Below, in pieces: positions 17,196 through 31,279 of a DNA stretch of 64,000 nt. The position numbers and the translations under genes were made by a program. How positions within the stretch are numbered: position 1 is the first letter of the stretch; the number at the start of each line of letters is the position of its first letter. Source of the stretch: Microbacterium ginsengisoli (lineage in GTDB: Bacteria > Actinomycetota > Actinomycetes > Actinomycetales > Microbacteriaceae). Location of the stretch: contig NZ_JYIY01000077.1 in assembly GCF_000956535.1 (NCBI RefSeq), forward strand, positions 62,001-126,000. Reading direction: 5' to 3'. Under the pieces are notes generated by a model. That model ran no database searches. It had not been told where the DNA came from and saw only the letters and a list, made by a program, of their open reading frames with translations.

Positions 17196-17729
17196 ATGAG
17201 CGAGCGCACCGTTCTGCAGGGCGCGGACATCACCAGGGCTCTGACGCGCATCTCCCACGAGATCCTCGAGACCCAGCGCGGTGCCGACGACCTGGTCGTC
17301 CTCGGCATCCCGACGCGCGGCGTCGCCCTCGCCCAGCGCATCGCGACGAACCTGGCGGCCATCTCGGGCACCCCGGTCCCGGTGGGCGCCCTCGACGTCA
17401 CGATGTACCGCGACGACCTCGCGCAGCATCCCACCCGCGCGCCGCAGCGCACCGACATCCCCGCCACCGGCATCGACGGCAAGACGGTCGTGCTGGTGGA
17501 CGACGTGCTGTTCTCGGGCCGCAGCATCCGCGCCGCCCTCGACGCCCTGCAGGACATCGGCCGCCCCGCCGCCGTGCGCCTCGCGATCCTCGTCGACCGC
17601 GGCCACCGCGAGCTGCCGATCCGACCCGACTTCGTCGGCAAGAACCTGCCGACCTCCCGCGACGAGCGCGTCAACGTGCGACTCGTCGAGCACGACGGCG
17701 AGGACGCCGTCACGATCGAGGGGGAGTGA
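17196..17729 (+). CDS. pyrR: Bifunctional pyr operon regulator / uracil phosphoribosyltransferase PyrR
   Basis: RNA-binding regulator of the pyrimidine operon with PRPP-dependent uracil phosphoribosyltransferase activity in the family. The 177-residue protein has the PRPP-binding motif [13 protein letters not shown] in the middle and the LGIPTRG loop near the N-terminus. Start at ATG 17196 because AAGGGAG ends 6 bases upstream; an in-frame upstream start at 17172 lies inside the leader hairpin. It is the first gene of pyrR-pyrB-pyrC-x-carA-carB-pyrF, all overlapping or nearly so, and its own leader carries the matching binding site. Confidence 0.95.
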   Translation: MSERTVLQGADITRALTRISHEILETQRGADDLVVLGIPTRGVALAQRIATNLAAISGTPVPVGALDVTMYRDDLAQHPTRAPQRTDIPATGIDGKTVVLVDDVLFSGRSIRAALDALQDIGRPAAVRLAILVDRGHRELPIRPDFVGKNLPTSRDERVNVRLVEHDGEDAVTIEGE

Positions 17730-17734
17730 CCGGG

Positions 17735-18712
17735 ATGCGCCACCTGCTCGACACGCAGCACCTCTCCCGTGAGGACGCGCTGACGATCCTCGACATCGCC
17801 GAGGACATGGCCGACACGCAGCATCGCGAGGTCAAGAAGCTGCCGACCCTGCGCGGCAAGACCGTCGTGAACCTCTTCTTCGAGGACTCGACGCGCACGC
17901 GCATCTCGTTCGAGGCCGCCGCGAAGCGCCTGTCGGCCGACGTCATCAACTTCTCCACGAAGGGGTCGAGCGTCTCGAAGGGCGAGTCGCTCCAGGACAC
18001 CGCGCAGACCCTCCAGGCGATGGGTGCCGACGCGGTGGTCATCCGCCACGGCGCGTCCGGCGCCCCGCGCACCCTCGCGACGAGCGGGTGGATCACCGCG
18101 GGGGTCGTCAACGCGGGCGACGGCACGCACGAGCATCCGACCCAGGCGCTGCTCGACGCGTTCACGATCCGCAAGCGCCGGTTCGGCGACGACAGCCGCG
18201 GGCGCGACCTCGCCGGGGTGAAGGTCACGATCGTCGGCGATGTGCTGCACTCCCGCGTCGCGCGGTCGAACGTCTGGCTGCTCACGGCCCTCGGCGCCGA
18301 GGTCACCCTCGTCTCGCCGCCGACGCTCGTACCGCAGGATGTCTCGGCCTGGCCCGCGACCATCTCCTACGACCTCGATTCGGCGATCGCCGCCGGGCCC
18401 GACGCGCTCATGATGCTGCGCATCCAGCTCGAGCGCATGAGCGCCGCGTATTTCCCGACTGAACGGGAGTATTCCCGCCGCTGGGGACTCGACGCGACGC
18501 GGCTCGCGGCGCTTCCTGCCGATAGCATTGTGATGCACCCCGGCCCCATGAATCGCGGCCTCGAGATCTCGGCGGATGCCGCCGACTCGCCCCGGTCGAC
18601 TGTGCTCGACCAGGTTCGCGCGGGCGTGTCGGTGCGCATGGCGGTGCTCTACCTGCTCCTGAGCGGGCAGGCCGACCACGACGACGAGCAGAAGAAGGAG
18701 GACGAGCGATGA
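17735..18712 (+). CDS. pyrB: Aspartate carbamoyltransferase, catalytic subunit
   Basis: Joins carbamoyl phosphate and aspartate to carbamoyl aspartate. The 325-residue protein carries the carbamoyl-phosphate motif [13 protein letters not shown] and the [10 protein letters not shown] substrate motif. The ATG at 17735 gives [10 protein letters not shown], the usual actinobacterial start, with a G-rich Shine-Dalgarno (GAGGGGGAG) about 8 bases upstream. A GTG at 17726 overlapping the pyrR stop would add three residues and cannot be excluded. No pyrI regulatory subunit is present, as expected outside enterobacteria. Confidence 0.95.
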   Translation: MRHLLDTQHLSREDALTILDIAEDMADTQHREVKKLPTLRGKTVVNLFFEDSTRTRISFEAAAKRLSADVINFSTKGSSVSKGESLQDTAQTLQAMGADAVVIRHGASGAPRTLATSGWITAGVVNAGDGTHEHPTQALLDAFTIRKRRFGDDSRGRDLAGVKVTIVGDVLHSRVARSNVWLLTALGAEVTLVSPPTLVPQDVSAWPATISYDLDSAIAAGPDALMMLRIQLERMSAAYFPTEREYSRRWGLDATRLAALPADSIVMHPGPMNRGLEISADAADSPRSTVLDQVRAGVSVRMAVLYLLLSGQADHDDEQKKEDER

Positions 18713-20019
18713 CCGGCCTTCATCTGATCCGCGGCGCACGACTCGCCGACGGCACGACCACCGACATCCTCATCGAAGACGGCCGGATCGCGGAGCTCGG
18801 CATATCGCTGTCGCGCGCGGGTGCCGCGGTGATCGACGCCGACGGACTGCTCGCTCTGCCGGGACTCGTCGACCTGCACACCCACCTGCGCGAGCCCGGC
18901 TACGAGGCGTCGGAGACGGTGCTCACCGGTTCCCGCGCGGCCGCCGCCGGCGGGTACAGCGCCGTCTTCGCGATGCCGAACACCTCGCCCGTCGCCGACA
19001 CGGCGGGCGTCGTCGAGCAGGAGCTCGCTCTCGGCGAGCAGGCGGGCTACGTCACGGTGCAGCCGATCGGCGCCGTCACCGTCGGCCAGAAGGGCGAACG
19101 GCTCGCCGAGCTCGGCGCCATGGCCGACTCGCGCGCCCGGGTGCGCGTGTTCAGCGACGACGGCTCCTGCGTCTGGGACCCGCTCATCATGCGACGCGCG
19201 CTCGAGTACGTGAAGGCGTTCGACGGCGTCATCGCCCAGCACGCCCAGGACCCCCGGCTGACCGCGGGCGCCCAGATGAACGAGGGTGCCGTCTCGGCGG
19301 AGCTGGGACTGGCCGGATGGCCGGCGGTCGCCGAGGAGTCGATCATCGCCCGCGACGTGCTGCTGGCCGAGCACGTCGGCTCCCGCCTGCACGTCTGCCA
19401 CCTCTCGACGGCCGGCTCGGTCGACATCATCCGCTGGGCGAAGCGGCGCGGTGTGAACGTCACCGCCGAGGTGACTCCGCACCACCTGCTGCTGACCGAC
19501 GAGCTGGTACGCGGCTACGACGCGCGCTACAAGGTGAACCCGCCGCTGCGCACCGCAGACGACGTGCGGGCGGTGCGCGAGGGGCTCGCCGACGGCACGA
19601 TCGACATCGTCGCGACCGACCACGCGCCCCACCCCGCCGAGGCGAAGGCCTGCGAGTGGCAGGCGGCCGCGAACGGCATGGTCGGCCTCGAGTCCGCCCT
19701 GCGCGTCGTGCAGCAGTCGATGGTCGACACCGGGCTCCTCGACTGGGCCGATGTCGCGCGGGTCATGAGCGAGACACCGGCCCGCATCGGCCGCCTCGCC
19801 GGGCACGGCCGCCCGATCGCCGTGGGGGAGCCCGCCCACCTCGCGCTCTACGACGCGGCCGTCACCGCGACCTTCGGCCGGGACGACCTGCGCGGGCGCA
19901 GCCGCAACTCGCCCTACCTCGACCGGGAGCTCCCGGGCCGCGTGGTCTGGACCTTCCACGCCGGCATCCCAACCGTCGCCCACGGCGACCTCGTCGACCT
20001 GACGAAGGAGTCCGCATGA
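18709..20019 (+). CDS. pyrC: Dihydroorotase
   Basis: Zinc amidohydrolase that cyclises carbamoyl aspartate to dihydroorotate. The 436-residue type I protein has the metal motif [11 protein letters not shown] near 60, the FAMPNTSP segment, and the ATDHAPHP metal/substrate motif near 305. The ATG overlaps the pyrB stop by 4 nt. The next gene overlaps its stop by 4 nt. Confidence 0.96.
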   Translation: MTGLHLIRGARLADGTTTDILIEDGRIAELGISLSRAGAAVIDADGLLALPGLVDLHTHLREPGYEASETVLTGSRAAAAGGYSAVFAMPNTSPVADTAGVVEQELALGEQAGYVTVQPIGAVTVGQKGERLAELGAMADSRARVRVFSDDGSCVWDPLIMRRALEYVKAFDGVIAQHAQDPRLTAGAQMNEGAVSAELGLAGWPAVAEESIIARDVLLAEHVGSRLHVCHLSTAGSVDIIRWAKRRGVNVTAEVTPHHLLLTDELVRGYDARYKVNPPLRTADDVRAVREGLADGTIDIVATDHAPHPAEAKACEWQAAANGMVGLESALRVVQQSMVDTGLLDWADVARVMSETPARIGRLAGHGRPIAVGEPAHLALYDAAVTATFGRDDLRGRSRNSPYLDRELPGRVVWTFHAGIPTVAHGDLVDLTKESA

Positions 20020-20534
20020 CCCAGCAAGGCGCCCTCCTTCTCATGATCGGCCTCGCCCTCGTGCTCATCGGCCTGATGGCGTGGGGCTGGTGGCGACGAA
20101 CCCGTCGGGACTCCGGCATTGCGGTACCGCTGGCCGACCCCGCCGCCGAGATCGACGAGCGCGCGCGCTTCGACGTCTTCTACGTCGCCACGACCGTGCA
20201 CGAGCGTCCCCTCGAGCGCCTCGCCGCCCGTGGCCTCGCCTACCGGGCGCCGGCGACGCTCGTCGTCACCGACCGCGCGCTGCTGCTCGCGATCGCGGGG
20301 GAGCCGACCGTCGAGCTCACCGCGTCGCGCGTCGTCGACGTCGCCCAGGCGACGGTGGCGATCGACCGCGTCGTCGAGCGTGAGGGCCTCGCCCGCATCA
20401 CCTGGACGCTCGACGACGGCACCCCGGTCGACACCTACCTGCGTGCCCGCGACGCCTCCGCCAAGGTGCTCGCCGACGCGGTGCGCCCCCTACTGACCTC
20501 ATCCCCCTCGACCCCCGCAGGAAGCGACGCATGA
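20016..20534 (+). CDS. Pyrimidine-operon-associated membrane protein, unknown function
   Basis: The 172-residue protein has one N-terminal transmembrane helix (about 5-24, followed by WWRRTRR), then a soluble cytoplasmic domain with alternating beta-strand pattern that looks PH-like. It overlaps pyrC and carA by 4 nt on either side. A small membrane protein at this position between pyrC and carA is common in actinobacteria, and its role in pyrimidine synthesis is not known to me. The start ATG 20016 is fixed by the overlap and a GAAGGAG Shine-Dalgarno; longer frames are shadows of pyrC. Confidence 0.8.
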   Translation: MTQQGALLLMIGLALVLIGLMAWGWWRRTRRDSGIAVPLADPAAEIDERARFDVFYVATTVHERPLERLAARGLAYRAPATLVVTDRALLLAIAGEPTVELTASRVVDVAQATVAIDRVVEREGLARITWTLDDGTPVDTYLRARDASAKVLADAVRPLLTSSPSTPAGSDA

Positions 20535-21684
20535 CCAGGTTCCACACCGAACGCGCCGTTCTCGTCCTCGAAGACGGCACCCGCCACACCGGACGCGCCT
20601 ACGGCGCGCGCGGCACCACCATCGGAGAGGTGGTCTTCACGACCGGCATGACCGGCTACCAGGAGACCCTCACCGACCCGTCCTACGCCGGCCAGATCGT
20701 GCTGCAGACGGCCCCACACATCGGCAACACCGGCATGAACGGCGAGGACCCCGAGTCGCGCCGCATCTGGGTCGAGGGCTACATCGTGCGGGACCCGTCG
20801 CGCGTCGTCTCGAACTGGCGTGCCGACGAGTCCCTCGACGCGGCGCTCGAGCGCGACGGCATCGTGGGCATCAGCGGCATCGACACCCGCGCGGTGACCC
20901 GCCACATCCGCTCGGCCGGGTCGATGCGCGGTGCGATCTTCTCGGGCGAGGCGGCCGGGCTCGACGACGACGAGCAGCTGCGCATCGTGCGCGAGGCGCC
21001 GCAGATGGCGGGGCGCAACCTGTCGGCCGAGGTGTCGGTCGCGAGCGTCGAGGTGACGCCGGCGACGACCGAGCGCATCGGCAGCCTCGCCGTGCTCGAC
21101 CTCGGCGTCAAGCAGGCGACGATCGACAACCTCGCCGCGCGCGGCTTCGACGTGCACGTCTTCCCGCAGTCGGCCACGCTCGAGGAGATCCGCGCGATCG
21201 GGCCGGTCGCGGCGTTCTACTCGAACGGCCCCGGCGACCCCGCGGCATCCGATGCCCACGTGGCGCTGCTGCGCGGGCTGCTCGATGACGGACTGCCGTT
21301 CTTCGGCATCTGCTTCGGCAACCAGCTGCTCGGCCGCGCTCTCGGGCTCGGCACCTACAAGCTGCCCTTCGGCCACCGCGGCATCAACCAGCCGGTGCTC
21401 GACAAGACCACCGGCAAGGTGGAGATCACCGCGCAGAACCACGGCTTCGCCGTCGACGCGCCGATCGACGCGGTCATCGACAGCCCGAACGGCTACGGCC
21501 GCGTCGAGGTGAGCCACGTCGGTCTCAACGACAACGTGGTGGAGGGCCTGCGCGCGCTCGACATCCCCGCCTTCAGCGTGCAGTACCACCCGGAGGCGGC
21601 GGCCGGCCCCCACGACGCCAACTACCTCTTCGACCGATTCCGCGACCTCGTGATCGCGCAGCAGACCCAGAAGGGCGCCGCCTG

Positions 21685-21685
<1 letters not shown>
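20531..21685 (+). CDS. carA: Carbamoyl-phosphate synthase small (glutaminase) subunit
   Basis: Supplies ammonia from glutamine to CarB. The 384-residue protein has an N-terminal CPSase-specific domain ([33 protein letters not shown]) and a C-terminal class I glutaminase with SNGPGDP, the nucleophile loop FGICFGNQ, and the His/Glu pair in [13 protein letters not shown]. It overlaps the preceding gene by 4 nt and carB by 1 nt (TGATG). Confidence 0.97.
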
Positions 21686-24968
<3,283 letters not shown>

Positions 24969-24972
<4 letters not shown>

Positions 24973-25817
24973 CGACATTCGGTCAGCGCCTCTGGCAGGC
25001 CCTCGACACGCACGGGCCGCTCTGTGTGGGCATCGACCCGCACGAGAGCCTGCTGCAGTCGTGGGGTCTGCCGGTCTCGGCGGACGGCGTGCGCGAGTTC
25101 GGCCTGAGGGTGGTGGATGCCGCGGCCGGCCGTGTCGGCGTCGTGAAGCCGCAGGTCGCATTCTTCGAACGTTTCGGCTCGCGCGGCTTCGCGGCACTCG
25201 AGGACGTGCTCGCGGCGGCGCGGGCGGCGGAGCTGATCGTGATCGCCGATGCGAAGCGCGGCGACATCGGCTCGACGATGGACGGCTACGCGGCCGCCTG
25301 GCTCCAGCCGGGGTCGCCGCTCGAGGCGGACGCGGTGACGCTGAGCCCCTATCTCGGGCCGGACTCGCTGCAGCAGACACTCACCTTCGCGCTGCGGCAC
25401 GGCAAGGGCGCGTTCGTACTCGCGGCGACGAGCAACCCCGAGGCGGAGCCGGTGCAGACGGCGGTCACCGCCGATGCGGCCGCCGAGGAGGGGGAGCGGG
25501 TCGCCGCCCGCGTCGCCCGCGACGCCGGCTGGCACAACGTGGGGCTTCCGGGCGCGCTCGGCTCCGTCGGCGTCGTGATCGGCGCGACCGTGACCCGTTC
25601 ACGCTTCGGACTGAGCGACATCCTGCTCGCCGGCACGCCGATCCTCGCTCCGGGCTTCGGGGCGCAGGGCGCCGACCCGGCCGAGCTCGGCCGCCTGTTC
25701 GGCTACGTGTCGTCGCAGGTGATCGCGAACGAGAGCCGCAGCGTGCTCGCCGTCGGCCCCGACCGGCTGGCCGAGCGCATCGCCGAGCGCGCGGCGCTCT
25801 ACGGGGCGCGCTTGTGA
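24969..25817 (+). CDS. pyrF: Orotidine-5'-phosphate decarboxylase (long, type 2)
   Basis: Decarboxylates OMP to UMP, the last step of the pathway. The 282-residue length and the catalytic [17 protein letters not shown] motif identify the longer actinobacterial form. [10 protein letters not shown] and [12 protein letters not shown] form the phosphate-binding side. GTG start overlapping carB by 4 nt; the stop overlaps the next GTG by 4 nt. The intermediate enzyme PyrD and PyrE are not in this window. Confidence 0.95.
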
Positions 25818-26728
25818 CCGAGCATCGCAGCCCGCCGGAGGTCGACCGGGTCGCGGCATCCCAGCGCGCCGTCGAGGTGCGCCGCGCCCGGGCGAGTCTG
25901 AAGCGCGACCTGTCGTTCCGGGTCGTGACCGGCCAGGAGGTGCTGCGCCGCGCGATCTCCGACCCGCAGTCGCCGTCGGGCACCCTGCGCATCACCGACT
26001 TCCTCACCGCGCTGCCGGCGATCGGCGAGGGCAAGCGCGACCGGGTGCTGGAGGAGCTCGCCATCTCACCCGTGAAGCGGCTCGGCGGGCTCGGTGCGCG
26101 TCAGCGCGAGGTGCTCGCGGGCTGGCTCGACGAGCGGTTCCCCGAGCCCCGGCCCCGCCGCGGGCGCAGCCGCCTCATCGTGCTCGCGGGGCCCACCGCG
26201 GTCGGCAAGGGCACGGTCGCGACGTACATCAAGGAGCACTTCCCCGAGATCCTGCTGTCGGTGTCGGCGACGACCCGGCCGCCGCGCCCGGGTGAGGTCG
26301 AGGGGGAGCACTACTTCTTCACCGGCGAGCTCAGCTTCGACCGGCTGATCGAGTCGGGGCAGCTGCTGGAGTGGGCGACGGTGCACAACAAGTACCGCTA
26401 CGGCACCCCGCGCGGCCCCATCGAGGAGGCCCTCGCCGCCGGCCGCACCGTGCTGCTCGAGATCGACCTGCAGGGTGCGCGCCAGGTGCGTCAGGCGGCG
26501 CCCGACGCGACCCTCGTGTTCCTGCTGCCGCCGAGCTGGGACGAATTGGTGCAGCGTCTCGTTGGCCGCGGCACCGAGGACGCGGAGGAGCGGGAGCGCC
26601 GCCTGCGCACGGCGAAGGTGGAGCTCGCCTCCCAGAACGAGTTCGACTACCGCGTCGTGAACCAGGATGTCGCCGCCGCCGCGCGCGAGGTCGTAGAATT
26701 GGCGAAGGCTTCCGCGCCCGCTTCGTAG
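25814..26728 (+). CDS. gmk: Guanylate kinase with N-terminal mIHF-like DNA-binding domain (fusion)
   Basis: Phosphorylates GMP to GDP. The 304-residue protein is about 100 residues longer than ordinary Gmk. The C-terminal part (about 117-304) is complete guanylate kinase: P-loop [31 protein letters not shown] and [13 protein letters not shown]. The N-terminal part (about 1-110; [47 protein letters not shown]) matches mycobacterial integration host factor (mIHF), which in M. tuberculosis is a separate gene directly before gmk. No stop or frameshift separates the halves. GTG start overlapping pyrF by 4 nt, so pyrimidine and GMP-kinase genes are in one run. Confidence 0.9.
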   Translation: MTEHRSPPEVDRVAASQRAVEVRRARASLKRDLSFRVVTGQEVLRRAISDPQSPSGTLRITDFLTALPAIGEGKRDRVLEELAISPVKRLGGLGARQREVLAGWLDERFPEPRPRRGRSRLIVLAGPTAVGKGTVATYIKEHFPEILLSVSATTRPPRPGEVEGEHYFFTGELSFDRLIESGQLLEWATVHNKYRYGTPRGPIEEALAAGRTVLLEIDLQGARQVRQAAPDATLVFLLPPSWDELVQRLVGRGTEDAEERERRLRTAKVELASQNEFDYRVVNQDVAAAAREVVELAKASAPAS

Positions 26729-26771
26729 CGCGCCGTCTTCCGCCGTCATCCCCGAACCAGGAGGTTTCGCC

Positions 26772-27026
26772 ATGGCAGGGACCAATCAGGGCATCATCGA
26801 CCCGCCCATCGACAGCCTTCTCGAGAAGGTCGACTCCAAGTACCAGCTCGTGATCTACGCGTCGAAGCGCGCCCGTCAGATCAACGACTACTACTCGGAC
26901 CTGCAGGAGGGCAACCTCTTCGACAACGTGGGCCCGCTCGTCGACTCGACGATCGAGGACAAGCCGCTCACGATCGCGATGCACGAGATCCACGAGGACA
27001 AGCTGCGGCTGCGTCCCGCCGAGTAA
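26772..27026 (+). CDS. rpoZ: DNA-directed RNA polymerase omega subunit
   Basis: Small RNAP subunit that assists beta' folding and assembly. The 84-residue protein starts [20 protein letters not shown], with the conserved [20 protein letters not shown] core and a C-terminal [15 protein letters not shown]. Strong AGGAGG Shine-Dalgarno (26759-26764) ahead of the ATG. It follows gmk as in other actinobacteria. Confidence 0.96.
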   Translation: MAGTNQGIIDPPIDSLLEKVDSKYQLVIYASKRARQINDYYSDLQEGNLFDNVGPLVDSTIEDKPLTIAMHEIHEDKLRLRPAE

Positions 27027-27042
27027 CACCCGCCTTCTGCAC

Positions 27043-27074
27043 CGCGGCCCCGTGACATGATGTCCGGGGCCGCG
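27043..27074. terminator. Hairpin between rpoZ and metK
   Basis: CGCGGCCCCG (27043-27052) and CGGGGCCGCG (27065-27074) are perfect 10-base arms; the loop itself contains GACAT-G-ATGTC, so the stem extends to about 15 pairs with one bulged T. It lies 16 bases after the rpoZ stop. It is probably the terminator of the long upstream run, but it is also close enough (36 bases) to metK to be part of its leader. Confidence 0.65.
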
Positions 27075-27110
27075 CGCATGATGGCGTTCCCATCTTCTCC
27101 AGGAGCTTCG

Positions 27111-28304
<1,194 letters not shown>

Positions 28305-28314
28305 CCGCGACGCC

Positions 28315-30303
28315 GTGACGAGCGATGAGCCGCGGCGGCTGACGGTCGCGCGCGTCCTCGTCGACTCTCCGCTGCCGCAGCTCGACCGCCTGTTCGACTA
28401 CGCGGTGCCCGCGGAGCATATGGATGCCGCGACCCCCGGCGTGCGCGTGAAGGTGCCGCTGCGTACCGCGGGTCGCGTGGTCGACGGGTTCATCGTCGAG
28501 ATCGCCGAGGCGGTCGCGCCCGAGCGTCCGCTGTCGGAGCTCGAATCGGTCGTGTCGTCGGTCGCCGTGCTGCCGGCACCGCTCTACGCGCTCGCCCGTC
28601 GCGCGGCCGACCGGGCCGCCGGGTCGGCGTCCGACATCCTGCGTCTCGTGGTGCCCAAGCGCATGGTGCGGGCGGAGAAGGCGTGGCTCGCCCGTCCCGC
28701 GCCCGAGGTCCCGCACGTCGACGCCGAGCGACTGCGGACGGCCCGCGGCATCCTGGCCGACTATCCGACGCTCGAGGGCGCCCTCGCGCAGGGCGCGCGG
28801 CTCGCCGTCGACGCCCCGCCCCGACCCTCGCGCCTCGGCGACGGCACCGACGTGGGCGCCTGGGCCGTGCTGCTCGCCGCCGCGGCGACCGTCACCCTCG
28901 CCGAGGGTCGCAGCGCGGTGCTGGTCGTGCCCGACTATCGCGACCAGGAGCAGCTGCTGGCAGCCCTCGCCGACCTCGCCCCGGCCGACGCCGTGGTGCG
29001 CGACGATGCGCGCGAGAGCGGGCCGGAGCGGTACGCCGCCTACCTCCGCATCCTCGCCGAGGCCCCGTGCATCGTGGTGGGCAAGCGCTCGGCCGCCTAC
29101 GCTCCCGCGGCGCGCACGGGGCTCGTGGCGCTCTGGGACGACGGCGATCCACTGCTCGCCGAACCCCTGAGCCCCGGGGTGCACGCGCGCGACGCCGCCC
29201 TAGTGCGCCAGGAGCTCGAGGGCCACACGCTGCTGTTCGCAGGTCACACCCGCACGACCGACGTCGAGCGGCTGGTGCAGCTCGGCTGGGTCACCGACGT
29301 GCCCGCGCGGCGCCGCGTGTCGCCGAAGGTCGTGCTGAGCGCACCCGACGACGCCGCATCGCGCGCCCGCATCCCGTCGTCCGCGTTCGCGGCGATGCGC
29401 GAGGGGCTGCGTCAAGGACCGGTGCTCGTGCAGGTCGCGCGCCCCGGCTATGCGCCGGTCGTCCTGTGCGCCGAGTGCCGGCGCCCCGCGCGCTGCCTGC
29501 ACTGCGGCGGCCCCCTGCGGGCCGACGCCCCGCGCGGCGTGCCCGAGTGCGGCTGGTGCGGCCGTCGCGCGCACGGCTGGGCGTGCCCGCACTGCGCGGG
29601 CAGCACCTTCCGCTTCGCATCGGCGGGGACGGAGCGCACCGCCGACGAGCTCGGCCGCGCGTTCGCGGGCATGCGGGTGATCGTGGCCGACGGCGCCCAC
29701 CCCCGTGAACGCGTCGACGACGCACCCGCCCTCGTGATCGCGACGCGCGGCGCCGAGCCGATCGCCGCGGGCGGATACCGTGCGGTCGTGCTCCTCGACG
29801 GCGAGCGGATGCTGCTCGCCGAAGATCTGCGCATCGGCGAGGCGTGCCTGCGCTGGTGGGCGAACGCGGCGGCCCTCGCGCGCCCGGGCGCGCCGGTGCA
29901 TCTCGTCGGAGTGACCGGGCCCGCCGCACGGGCGCTCGCGACCTGGACGCCGGCGGCCTACGCCCGCGCCGAGCTCGCCGAACGCGCACCGCTGCGCATG
30001 CCGCCGACCGTGCGCATCGTGCGCATCGAGGGCACGCCCGAACGGGTGCAGCAGGCGGTGCAGGATGCCGCGGCCCACGCACCCCTTCCCGCCGACGCCC
30101 TGCTCGGACCCGTCGCGCTCGACGACGGGCGCGTGCGGGCGCTGCTGCGCGTCGACTACGCCGCCGGCGCCGACACGATGCGGTCGCTGCGCGCGAGCGT
30201 CGTGGCCGCGGCGATCTCCGGGCGACGCCCGCCGAAGGGGCGGCCACCGGTGCCGCGCAATACACTGAACGTCCGGGCCGACCTTCTCGACGTCGACCTG
30301 TGA
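28315..30303 (+). CDS. priA: PriA-like replication restart protein, helicase motifs lost
   Basis: The 662-residue primosomal protein N' keeps the N-terminal 3'-DNA-binding domain (VDSPLPQLDRLFDYAVP; VRVKVPLRTAGRVVDGF) and the zinc-binding region (about 385-428: CAECRRPARCLHCGG, ECGWCGRR, CPHC), but has no Walker A (the expected GxGKT position reads AAAATVTLAEGRSA) and no DExH box (the region reads ALWDDGDP). It should therefore bind DNA and partners but not unwind. Degenerate PriA proteins are known in actinobacteria. GTG start 10 bases after metK; no alternative start is in frame. Confidence 0.85.
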   Translation: MTSDEPRRLTVARVLVDSPLPQLDRLFDYAVPAEHMDAATPGVRVKVPLRTAGRVVDGFIVEIAEAVAPERPLSELESVVSSVAVLPAPLYALARRAADRAAGSASDILRLVVPKRMVRAEKAWLARPAPEVPHVDAERLRTARGILADYPTLEGALAQGARLAVDAPPRPSRLGDGTDVGAWAVLLAAAATVTLAEGRSAVLVVPDYRDQEQLLAALADLAPADAVVRDDARESGPERYAAYLRILAEAPCIVVGKRSAAYAPAARTGLVALWDDGDPLLAEPLSPGVHARDAALVRQELEGHTLLFAGHTRTTDVERLVQLGWVTDVPARRRVSPKVVLSAPDDAASRARIPSSAFAAMREGLRQGPVLVQVARPGYAPVVLCAECRRPARCLHCGGPLRADAPRGVPECGWCGRRAHGWACPHCAGSTFRFASAGTERTADELGRAFAGMRVIVADGAHPRERVDDAPALVIATRGAEPIAAGGYRAVVLLDGERMLLAEDLRIGEACLRWWANAAALARPGAPVHLVGVTGPAARALATWTPAAYARAELAERAPLRMPPTVRIVRIEGTPERVQQAVQDAAAHAPLPADALLGPVALDDGRVRALLRVDYAAGADTMRSLRASVVAAAISGRRPPKGRPPVPRNTLNVRADLLDVDL

Positions 30304-30358
30304 CCCGCTCGACGACCCGGTGTCGCGATGCCCGCGGTCGTCCACGAACAGGGAGCCC

Positions 30359-31279
30359 ATGCGTCTGATCTTCGCCGGTACGCCGGCGGCCGCGGTGCCG
30401 TCGCTGCGTGCCCTCGCGACCTCCTCTCACACGATCGCGACGGTCGTCACGCGCCCGGATGCCCCGATCGGCCGCAAGCGCGTGCTCACCCCGTCGCCGG
30501 TCGCGGCGACCGCCGACGAGCTGCAGCTGCCGACGCTCAAGACCCGTCGCCTCGACCCCGAGGCATCCGCTCATCTCGAGGCCCTCGACGCCGATCTCGG
30601 CGTGATCGTCGCGTACGGCGGGCTCGTGCGCGAGCCGCTGCTGAGCGCCCCGCGCCTCGGCTGGATCAACCTGCACTTCTCGCTGCTCCCGCGCTGGCGG
30701 GGCGCCGCCCCGGTGCAGCACGCGCTGATCGCGGGCGACGCCGAGACCGGATCGAGCGTGTTCCGTCTCGTCGCGGAGCTCGACGCCGGTGACGTCTACA
30801 GCGAGGTGCGCTACCGCGTCCCGCCGCTCGCGACGGCCGCCGACGTGCTGCGCGAGCTGTCGATCATCGGCGCGGAGCAGATCGTCGGCGTGGTCGACGC
30901 CCTCGCGGCCGGAACGGCCGTCGCGACGCCCCAGGCGGGCACGCCGACCCTCGCGCCGAAGCTCGACGCCGCCGACGGACGGCTCGACGTGACACAGCCC
31001 GCCGACGTCGTGCTCGCCCGGTTCCGCGGGGTCACCCCGGAGCCGGGCGCCCACCTCGTCGTCGACGGTCAGCGCCTGAAGGTGCTCGCCGCCCACCGCG
31101 CCGAGTCCACCGCCCGCCGTGCCCCGGGTCAGCTCGCCCTGCAGGGCCGCGAGGTGGTGGTCGGCACCGCCGACGACGCGATCGCGCTCGAGCGGGTGCA
31201 GCCGGCGGGCAAGGCGGCGATGGTCGCCGGCGACTGGTGGCGCGGCCTGCGGGTCGACGAGCTGCGGGTCGAGAAATGA
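30359..31279 (+). CDS. fmt: Methionyl-tRNA formyltransferase
   Basis: Formylates initiator Met-tRNA with 10-formyl-THF. The 306-residue protein starts RLIFAGTPAAAVPSL and has the formyl-transfer motif INLHFSLLPRWRGAAPVQ with catalytic Asn and His. The C-terminal anticodon-side domain is present. Start ATG 30359 with AGGGAG just upstream; the longer frame starts in priA-proximal spacer. It overlaps rsmB by 4 nt (ATGA). Confidence 0.95.
   Translation: MRLIFAGTPAAAVPSLRALATSSHTIATVVTRPDAPIGRKRVLTPSPVAATADELQLPTLKTRRLDPEASAHLEALDADLGVIVAYGGLVREPLLSAPRLGWINLHFSLLPRWRGAAPVQHALIAGDAETGSSVFRLVAELDAGDVYSEVRYRVPPLATAADVLRELSIIGAEQIVGVVDALAAGTAVATPQAGTPTLAPKLDAADGRLDVTQPADVVLARFRGVTPEPGAHLVVDGQRLKVLAAHRAESTARRAPGQLALQGREVVVGTADDAIALERVQPAGKAAMVAGDWWRGLRVDELRVEK

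Noticed and set aside
27027..27110. SAM riboswitch ahead of metK
   Set aside because: The gap is only 84 bases and holds a simple hairpin; the multi-helix core and kink-turn features of known SAM riboswitches are absent.
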